64,000 nucleotides of DNA, from positions 45,633,505-45,697,504 of the forward strand of contig OX439047.1 of NCBI GenBank assembly GCA_949317995.1. Reading direction: 5' to 3'. Shown here piece by piece: positions 55,571-64,000 of the stretch. Below the pieces are notes generated by a model. That model did no database searches and had not been told where the DNA came from. It saw nothing but the letters and a program-made list of their open reading frames with translations. The position numbers were made by a program, and so were the translations under genes. Each line of letters starts with the position of its first letter. Positions within the stretch are counted from its first letter, which is position 1. The stretch is from Acholoe squamosa. Its lineage: Eukaryota; Annelida; Polychaeta; Phyllodocida; Polynoidae.

Positions 55571-58500
55571 GATGTCACAGTGCCGATGGGCCAGTGCACT
55601 GTGACACCCCAAATACAAACAATCAATCAGGATTAACAAAGATCCAACCAGAGACAATTGCTAGTGCCAATCTTCCATCTAACAGACAGAGACGTCCATC
55701 AGTGATACACATCACCCCGCCAGATTCATCATCAAAGGATACAGGTGAGAGTACCAAGCTTTCTATTGTACTTCTTCAAAATGGCTGTATCAATGCAAAT
55801 CTATATGATGTTTCAGATGTACAATGTTTGGTTGATACAGGTGCTACTATCACCTGTGTCAGACAATCATTCCTCATGGATCTCCAAAAGAGATTCCATA
55901 TCCAACTGAGGAAATCTAAAATCAACATCCACTTGGCAGATGGATCGGTGTGTCATGTTAGACATTCAGCTATGCTGAACTTTAGAATCCAAGGTGTCAG
56001 ATTCCAATACCAATTTGCTGTAATTCCCAACCTCACACAGCCCGTTGTTCTCGGCACAGATTTCTTAAGCACTACAAAATCTCAAATTGAATTTAATGTT
56101 GATCCTGAACAAATTCTCAAACCCATTAGGGCAGTGAGGGATTTTACCATCCCTCCATTCTCTGAACTTGCAGTATTGGGTAAGGTCACATCTACTCAAT
56201 CACTGCAAGGGAAAACTGGAGTAGTAGATAACCTCCAAAGAAATAACAATGCCTCATATCTAGTTCAAAGGGCAGCAGTAACCCCCAGGGAAAATAACAA
56301 ACATCCCCTAGTGTTACTCAACACCAGCAGGCGCCCACATAAAATCAAGAAGGGTGCCATCATAGCTCTATTTCAGGAAGTCAAGGAATCTGATTTAGAA
56401 AAACCCCAACAGGTGTCAGACACTACCCCACACACTGATCAATCCATCTCAGCCATACGGCCTGAGGATGTAACTCAATTCAGTGACACAGACTCAGACT
56501 GTGAGTCCACATATGCTGACCCTGAACCCAACTCAATCAGGCTCTCTGAAATAGCTGCTATACATAGTGAGGCACATGACCTCGAGCCAGAATTGGAAGA
56601 GAATGTTCCACCAAAATCTGTGCTCACATCCAAAGATCAGCATGATAGATTAAAATCACTGCTGACCAAGTATGATGATGTATTTGTAGGAAAAGATGGA
56701 GACATTGGTGCCACACACCTGTATACACACTCAATACATGTAAAACCTGAGGCAGTACCATGTCATTTCCTACCATATAGACAAACACCAGAAAAACAGG
56801 CCGCAATAGGGGAGGAGTGTGAAAGGCTAGTACAACAGGGCATTCTGAGAGAATGTGCTGAAGGCCCCTGGGCCTCCAGATCCTTTTTAGTACAAAAATC
56901 ATCGGGAGGCCATCAGCTCGTCACAGATTTTCGTTATTTGAACCAGAACACGATAAATCAAGCCTTATCTACACCCCGAGCCGATGACACTCTAGACATG
57001 ATAGGGTCACTCAGACCAAGAGTATTCAGTAAGCTAGATGCCCAACAGGGATTTTTTCAAATTCCTATAAGACAGGAGGATCAGCATAAAACCGCATTCA
57101 TAGCAAATGACAAAAAATATGTCTATGAAAGGATGCCGATGGGTTTAGCGACGGCACCGGCGGGATTCTGCCATCTAGTCACATTGATTCTGAACAAACT
57201 CAAGTACAAATGTGCCCTACCATACCTAGATGACATATTGGTATTATCACCATCAATCGAACAACACTTCCATGACCTGGAAGATGTATTCAACAGCCTA
57301 AGAGTTGGTAAACTCAAACTGAAGAAATCAAAATGTGAATACTTCATAGACAGAATAGACTTCTTGGGAATGAGAGTGACACCCCTGGGACTGCAACCAT
57401 CTCCCACAAAGGTGGAATCAATCAAAACCTTCCCAACACCAAAATCAGTCAAAAATGTCCGATCCTTCACAGGCCTATGCCAATACTTCAAGAAGTTTAT
57501 CAAAGGTTATGCCCAAATTGCTAGACCATTGTATGATCTACAGACACATCTCAAAGCATTTGTCTGGACAGAAGAGGCAGATAATGCTTTCAAAACATTA
57601 AAGCATGCCCTCTGTACCAATGCTCTTCTCAGATATCCAAACTATGAGAAAGAGTTCAGTTTGGCAACTGATGCTTCCAATGTGAGTTTAGGAGCTGTAC
57701 TCTCACAAAGAGATAATGAAGGAGTGCTCAGACCAGTAGCCTTTGCAGGTAGAACCCTCTCCAAACATGAGAGAAATTACAATACCACAGAGAGAGAACT
57801 ACTGGGAGTAGTGTATGGAGTATTACATTTCAGACACTATCTAGAGACTAGACACTTCCAATTATACACAGACCATGCAGCCCTAATCCCACTATTAACC
57901 AATACAGGACTCACACATAGATGGGCCAGATGGGCTCTAGACATACAACAATTTTCATTCACCATCCAACACGTGAAAGGTGATGATAACACACCACCAG
58001 ATGCTATGTCTAGAAGAGAATACCCAGATTCTGGACCCATGACTAACCCTCCACCCCCACCAAGGAGAGTTAGAGCAGCCAGTAGAACCAAGTTTGCAAA
58101 AGTAACAAAGAAAGTACCATTCAAAAGGGATGATCCACCCAACACCATTGAAAGGCCAGAGACACCCATTAGGGGTATCTTGAAGCAATCTACACACTAT
58201 GTGTTTTGCCACTGTGAGAGAGAATACTCACAACTCTTTCCAGATAATGACTTCGAGCCTATTGAATTCTCATCACTCAATCAGATGCTGAAGGCAACTC
58301 CTAAGGAGCCACCCTTCACCCCACCTGACTCAGATGATGAAGATCCAGAAGACACAATGTATGCTATTACTCAAGCAACTTCTAAATCAGTCAGATTCTT
58401 TGAACCAATGCAGGGAGAGGAAACATCAAACCATTTGTGTCCTATGACCACACGCTCAAGGACTAGAGAAATGATTCAGGAGGGCACACCAAAACCCCCC

Positions 58501-59199
58501 ACACAATCACAAACTATTCTAAATGAGAAAAAGGTCACAGGAAACAAACCTACTAAAACCCCACCTGCTAGGAAAAATGTCACAAAAGACACTGCATCTA
58601 CTAAGTCAAAGAACTCTGAGACAAAGAAGAATGACAATAAGCAAATTGTGCCTTTAAAGAAAACGGTTGCCACTCCCATCAAGGCGAGAATAGGCCCTCC
58701 AAAGGAGCCTACACACCAAAACAAAAGTGACACACCCCAACAAAAGGCACAAGATAGGCCAATAGTCGATGAAAAAGAAAAAGAAAGAGACAGAATAAAA
58801 CAACATGTGCTAGATATGAATCAACTACTGGATCAGATTCCCGACACATCCATCTCAGGTACAAACCTTGGCTTGGAACAAAGCAAAGACAAGGACCTAT
58901 TGCCCCTCATACAATATCTTGAGGATGGGACCTTGCCTGCACCAAAAGCACAAGGAAATAGAATCATCAACCAAGGCCAGACATACACCTTGGTAAATGG
59001 TACATTAGTCCATATATGCCCCATAAATTGGAGAAAAACCAATACTGTACCACTTCAAATTGTTATACCACAGCAATGGATAACAAGTACACTACAGTAT
59101 TTCCATGACTCACCTACTGGCGGCCATCTTGGTTCTAGTAGGATGCTGTCAGCACTCCGACCTTGTCTCAAATCCCATAAATTGAATAGTGTAATCTAG
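55450..59199 (+). CDS. Pol polyprotein: protease, RT, RNase H, truncated integrase
   Basis: The frame is open from 55450 (after TGA 55447-55449) and overlaps the gag end by about 120 bases in the -1 phase, so it is probably made by frameshifting. Counting from 55594, the protease motif VDTGATITC is at about residues 80-88. RT follows with LVTDFRYLNQ (about 442), KLDAQQGFFQIPI, MGLATAPAGF and the catalytic YLDD (544). RNase H has LATDAS (about 690) and LYTDHAAL (about 757). A linker of about 280 residues rich in Lys, Pro, Thr and Glu then replaces the usual short spacer. The integrase begins with FHDSPTGGHLG (1170), which carries the first two zinc-binding His. The frame then runs into unrelated residues and stops at 1201, so the CC pair and the DDE catalytic core are absent. 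RT and RNase H look intact. Confidence 0.92.
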
Positions 59200-59990
59200 A
59201 TTGTACGTTTGTACCCAATTTGCACACAAAATTGTATGTTTGCACACCAGATTGTACGCTCGTACCCAATTTGCACACTAAAATTGTATATTTGCACGCC
59301 AGATTGTACACTTGTACCCAATTTTGCACACAAAAATTGCATGTTGCACACTAGATTGTAAGTTGTATCCAATTTACATTTGAATTATATGTTGCACATT
59401 AGACTGTATGTCTGTACCCAATTCATACACTGAAGTCAGATTTTTAGAAAATCAACATTTCTATGTGTATCCAAGCTGTACGCAAAATTATATATGTACA
59501 TACAGAAACTATCAATTGAACGCAAAATTATATATTGGCATACTAAAACTGTGAAATGTACGCAAAAATTATATATTTGTACACCAAAAATTGCCAAATA
59601 CACGCGAAATTATATATTTGCATACTAAAATTGCCAAATGCACGCGAAATTATATATTTGCACACTAAAATTGCCAAATGCACGCGAAATTATATATTTG
59701 CACACTAAAATTGCCAAATGTACGCGAAATTATATATTTGCACACTAAAATTGCCAAATATACGCGAAAATTATATATTTGCACACTCAAATTGCCAAAT
59801 GTACGCAAAAATTATATATTTGCATACTGAAATTGTCAATTGAACGCAATTACACGCGAAATTGTAAATTTGCACACTGAAATTGTCATTTATGTTCAAT
59901 TTGCACGCTAAATTGAATATTGAATGCCAAAATTGCACACTATTTGCCAAATTGTATGTTGTACATAAAAATGGGAAATTGTACCCAAAA
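59187..59990. repeat. AT-rich tandem array replacing the integrase core
   Basis: The first part has units of about 53 bp built on GATTGTACG.TTGTACCCAA and TTTGCACAC. The second, from about 59590 to 59800, has near-identical 40-bp units built on CACGCGAAATTATATATTTG. All units share a TTGCACAC / AAATTGTA theme. The array starts within a few bases of the pol stop codon. Confidence 0.9.
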
Positions 59991-60225
59991 TTGATGTCAC
60001 ATAAGCAAATAAGCTCAGGTATGGTAAGATATAGAAACTCGGAAATGTACTTATACCCAGGAGAAAATTGTTTATACTGACAAAGCTCTACCACAAAAAT
60101 TGCATTTGAAGCACTCCCCATCACTTCAAATCCTCTTACAAAAACAGTATATAACTCCAAAATAAGGTAAAAATTGTATAAATTGTACATTCCCTCAGCG
60201 AAATGACGGAGTTTCGCATTCTTTC

Positions 60226-60238
60226 GGGGGAGAGGGAG
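60226..60238 (+). other. polypurine tract
   Basis: GGGGGAGAGGGAG precedes the 3' LTR by seven bases, as expected for the plus-strand primer of an LTR element. Confidence 0.75.
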
Positions 60239-60245
60239 TATTCTA

Positions 60246-61594
60246 TGATATACCATTTTATTATTCCATAAATTGTAACATATTTTGTATTAATCAAAGG
60301 ATATCTATGGAATTAATACATAGGTTGGTTCTAAGAGCTATAAGAGCGCTCAAACTTTGTATAAGAGCGTTCATGCCCCACTGCACACCAGCCAGGTCAG
60401 TTACAAACACTCTCTCTGACATCAAAGGCTCCGACCTAATGGTTCACTGCACAATATAATAAGAATAAGGGTCTCAGTGTGCGACCTCATGGTTCAATGC
60501 ACAAATTAATAACTTGTAAGTGAATGCAACCGGCCGTCACGGGTGCCTGAGCACCGCTGACGCCGTCATGAGTGTCTGAGCACTCTAAGGACTGAACAAT
60601 GGGTTACATAAGCACGACGCCATAACCTTCCGGTCGCTCTAGCGTCGCTCCTGAGTGAGCTAGGTCAAATATCAAAGCATTTATGGAAAGCCCATAATTA
60701 GACGGTCAAAATGAGCCCAAGATCAAGGCGGAACTCCCATTATTAAGGAAGTTATGCCATGGAGACTGAAAGAAGCTCCGAGTGCACTACAGACAAACCG
60801 GCGCGAATTACGCGCCTATCCAGCAGGCATTATAAACTTGGCATATTCAACTCCGCGCATGCCCAAAATGGCGGTTATAAACGCATAAACGACCGAGATA
60901 TGAGGGTCTAAAGATGCAGAACCGACCAAGACAATGGGGGGCATAGCGGCGTCCATGGGGGTCCTTTGTCCCCCTGTGACACTTGAAAGAGTCCCCTCAA
61001 ACAATTGTAGAGTTAGGCAGATGCTGCTGGCTCCAGTCAGTCTGGAGGTGCTTTTCCAAGATTTGCTACAAATAGCCTGTCTGCACCTCCAGGAACACAC
61101 ATCACCAAGAACCGCTCTAGAGGTAACATCTCCAGTCATCTCCTGCTACCTGCTATACCACTGCACTATGGTGAAACTATGCTAGACAGGCATTGGTTTC
61201 CTACCATTAGTGGCCAGAGGCTATCTTCTTCAAGACTTCCACCAGAGGGTAAAGTTACTCATTATTACACTATTCCTCTAAGCAGCAGGTCAGGAGCTAG
61301 GTGTGGGAACCCACCTAGAACTATGCTGGACACTGTATTATTAATACCTCACAGGTGGAGTGGAACTGAACATTGTACTTTATAAATTACTGTATGTTTA
61401 CTGTATGTACAAATTACCTACATACTAACTACTGTATGATTGATATTTCTTACATGTTGCCTAAAGCTGAATAAACCAGTGACAACTGGAAATAACACTA
61501 TTTTATATGAGCCTTGAGATAATTACTCCATACACCACTAGTCATATGATATTTCTCATATGACAACTTGATCATGCCAATCACTAGTATGACA
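60246..61594 (+). repeat. 3' LTR
   Basis: Same length and ends as the 5' LTR. Short frames inside (for example near 60934-61185) are identical in both LTRs and have no domain pattern. Confidence 0.95.
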
Positions 61595-61596
61595 GT

Positions 61597-61970
61597 ATAT
61601 GGGTAAAACAAATATGCTAAAAAAAAGCTATAGACCAATCCAGTGATATGCTTAGAATTGTTCCATCTCCACTGAATATGTTCCATTTTTGGAACGTTAG
61701 TTGCCATGGAAACATAGAAAAATGATAGACAAGGCAATTTCTGGTTGCCAATGAAACCACTGCCCTATTCCAATTGGGAATGTTTGCCACAAACCTTTTT
61801 CAAAATTCCTTCAGGAACCCAGAAACGAAAACTGTATTTTTTGCATTATTAGTGTTTATGATAGGATATAATGAATTTCGAGCTTATTTCCCATTTTCAG
61901 TTATAAACACCAACCTAGGTTTGACAAGCAATTACAGCAAAACTACTGGGTATATTTGCATCTCATTTTA
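61597..61970. repeat. dispersed repeat, second copy of the 7590-7995 family
   Basis: It has the same order of landmarks as 7590-7995, ending with 'gacaagcaattacagcaaaactac' near 61922. The X-box-like site is degraded to GTTGCCATGGAAAC at 61691. The LTR element inserted immediately to its left. Confidence 0.5.
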
Positions 61971-63270
61971 AAGCCCATGACTTAGACCTTAAAAAAACCA
62001 TTTCCCCTCACGAGGCATGTTTTCCCTCACCTCGCCACATTTGTTGTGTATACTGTTGAACAAGTCAATCAGAGAGGTGATTTTATAGGAAATATGCCAT
62101 CATCAGCGCAAGCAGTTCAGGACATCAGCCGAAAGCACAGTATGCCATTACAAGACTCACCTTTATAATTTGCATTGAAAGAGACCAAATACTAATATTT
62201 AACTAAAGCCTCTCAACTCGACTCAAGAGGTGTATGGCACATAGCGAACAAATGCACAAATTCTAGATTATTTTGAAAGTAAACTAGAATTTATCACATC
62301 TTTGTAATCTTTTCTTTCAATACTGGATGAGGGAGAACCTAATTCTTCACAGGTTTATTGTGATTGCCCACAGGGGATGAGGTAAATTGAATACACTTGG
62401 GTATGGGGTGAGGAGAAGGCTGTGGGTGATGTTGAAGTCAGATTGCCAGAAGACTTAGAAACCAGCTATGCACCTGGGCATACGAATGATGGTAAATGAT
62501 GGAGTCCTTAGGTATAACCTGAATCTAACTTGACAGACATCCTATAGCATTACCTGTGTCATGTAAAAGAAAGATATAGGATGATATATACTGGATAATA
62601 CGCTCAACATCATGCAGAGGGATATTTCAATAATACTCATGAAAAGATAACCTTCAATTTTCTTGAAAACCAGTCAAGATCTCTTAGACATCTTAGAGAT
62701 CTCTGGCCCACTTTAAGTGCTTAAACTGCTGTGACTGACTCATCTACCAAATCTTTTATGCATAATAGCTAAATAGTCCTGACCGATCTGACAATATGAA
62801 TGATGTTATATGGTCCATATCTCTCTACTAGATGGGCAAACCATTAACAAATTTTCAGAGAGCCAGCTATAATACTAAATAAACCCCGATGACCTGATAG
62901 TTAAAACCTGACCTTTGATTAGAGCTTTCAGACTATAACACACAAGTAAAAGGGTCACAGGGATAAAGAGAAAAAAAACAGGTTTATTATTATGTTTCCA
63001 ACTGGTTAAAGCAATAATATATATCCAAAGCTCAAACTAGGGTCTATTGTGATTTTCTTGTGTGCCTTGAAACATTTCTCAGAATCAAGATTCCAATTAC
63101 AATAGGGGCCTAATGCATTCGAAACGTGGGAACAATAATAAGGTCACTGTGTGGTATTGACTAGTGCTCTCAAAGCATCTTCTAAATGTCTCCTAAAGTG
63201 TCCTGAAAATGTCAAGGACATATAAGAAGGCCAATTCTCTTATCTCCTTTATCCCCCTCCTTCTCCCCTT
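61971..63270. other. no gene recognised
   Basis: Short frames only, and no repeat boundary seen. Confidence 0.4.
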
Positions 63271-63283
63271 CTCCCTGTCTCTC

Positions 63284-63300
63284 TGCCCCCCCCCCCCCCC
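63284..63300. repeat. poly-C run within a pyrimidine tract
   Basis: A C-run of about 16 follows a C/T tract starting near 63245. Confidence 0.9.
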
Positions 63301-63365
63301 ACTGCATCTATACAGTTCTGTGATTCCCAGGAATTGTGGAGTTTTATCAGTGATGAGAACAAGCA

Positions 63366-63500
63366 CAGAAGGCCCAAGGGGCAGAAGGCCCAAGGAGCAG
63401 AAGGCCCAAGGGGCAGAAGGCCCCGGAACTGTGGGCCCCCTGACTCCAGGCTCATAGGACAGAAGGCCCTAGCACCCATATGGCCCTCAGAGACATTTGG
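63366..63500. repeat. minisatellite AGAAGGCCCAAGGGGC
   Basis: Four consecutive 16-bp units (63368-63424), then degenerate AGAAGGCCC / AGGCCC words to about 63500. Long frames on both strands here arise from the repeat. Confidence 0.85.
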
Positions 63501-64000
63501 CCCAAAAAAAACGTTACTCAAGCATTACTTAAACATGCGTCACACATAATTACCACTGTGTCACTAGGTCCTGATGTTAATAATTCCCAAGTAATAAAAT
63601 CAGTCTGACTAAGTAAATGTTACTCACTCAAACAATAACGTTCCTCACAAGTTACTAACGAGCTCACCACTGAATATTCACCCTTTGCTCATGCATTACT
63701 TACATGTTACTCGGCACATTCCAGCTTAAGTCTATCTTTTCATGTCCTCAGATGCATTTTGGTTATATCTTGCAATGTAATTGATTTAGAGTAATGTGAA
63801 TGGTTTCTAATGAATCTTGAAGTCTCAGAGAAATTTCCCATTAGCATTAAGATGTCTTCATATGTTATTTCCCCTACATTAATGATGTTTAATGATAGCT
63901 TAACAGTCAAAAATGCTTGTCCTCAACTCAAATTTTCACTTTGAAGCATAATTGTAAAATGATCTCTGAGAGTAGTGTCCCACATACTTGAATAGCTGGA
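63501..64000. other. no gene recognised
   Basis: AT-rich end of the window with nothing supportable. Confidence 0.4.

Larger units (their letters stand above)
50906..61594 (+). mobile_element. Ty3/Gypsy LTR retrotransposon, young but integrase-deficient
   Basis: Two 1349-bp direct repeats flank gag- and pol-like frames in the order leader, gag, protease, RT, RNase H, partial integrase. That order (RNase H before integrase) is Ty3/Gypsy type. LTRs begin TGATATACC and end ACTAGTATGACA, the TG...CA rule. No env-like frame is present. Flanks ATGTT-free left GTATTA and right GTATAT agree only partly, so the target duplication is imperfect or the boundary is off by a base. The body is damaged: gag is interrupted and the integrase core is missing. 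Confidence 0.95.

Noticed and set aside
50896-61604. Perfect 5-bp target-site duplication for the LTR element
   Set aside because: The flanks are TATTA or GTATT on the left and GTATA on the right. They agree only partly, so I report it as unresolved.
63193-63549. Pro/Gly/Arg-rich frames at the right end
   Set aside because: Products of the poly-C tract and the AGGCCC minisatellite.

Overview
The window is eukaryotic, very probably from a marine or other invertebrate metazoan. It has no bacterial-style gene packing, it carries intron-bearing transposase exons with GT/AG borders, and it is a mosaic of animal-type mobile elements: Ty3/Gypsy LTR, CR1/Jockey-group LINEs, tRNA-derived SINEs, a PIF/Harbinger relative, CACTA/EnSpm-like ends, and many MITEs and foldbacks. 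I cannot name the species. I found no convincing host protein gene. All supported coding sequence belongs to transposable elements.

Layout. 0-7.5 kb holds a degraded TIR repeat, a LINE C-terminal scrap, a dead Harbinger transposase on the minus strand (3335-5576) with a near-perfect 40-bp-arm foldback in one intron, and a TIR element. 7.5-20 kb holds MITEs, copies of a roughly 750-bp TIR element (11038-11789 and 17829-18573), an internally deleted LINE (12490-14230), microsatellites, and a composite repeat with two divergently oriented tRNA-like heads (19370-20010). 20-33 kb holds a diverged direct repeat pair (about 21.1 and 23.2 kb), an insertion with inverted arrays of a 15-bp motif flanked by long direct repeats, an EnSpm-like element, and the second, inverted copy of the tRNA-like composite. 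33-50 kb holds a frameshifted LINE (33430-36110) interrupted by a duplicated tRNA-like SINE unit, a 46-bp EnSpm-like miniature, several foldbacks and MITEs, paralogous repeat blocks that serve as each other's empty sites, a minus-strand LINE tail, and a three-unit tandem array of about 180 bp.

The dominant feature is a 10.7-kb LTR retrotransposon at 50906-61594. Its two 1349-bp LTRs differ at about four positions by eye, so the insertion is young. Its interior is nevertheless unusual and defective. A 20-bp minisatellite occupies the leader. Gag is split by an insertion of about 0.73 kb. The nucleocapsid part is Asn/Ser/Arg/Gly-rich with no zinc knuckle. One long pol frame has protease, reverse transcriptase and RNase H, then a Lys/Pro/Thr-rich linker of about 280 residues, and stops just after the integrase zinc-binding HH pair. 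The integrase catalytic core is replaced by an AT-rich tandem array. Near-identical LTRs around a body without integrase suggest mobilisation by another element's enzymes, or very recent damage.

Small motifs recur inside repeats: CTCF-like cores in a foldback and in a dispersed repeat next to the LTR insertion, a palindromic RFX X-box-like site, and a TATA plus YY1-like pair in the LTR. These come from reading the sequence by eye. No alignment or database search was run.
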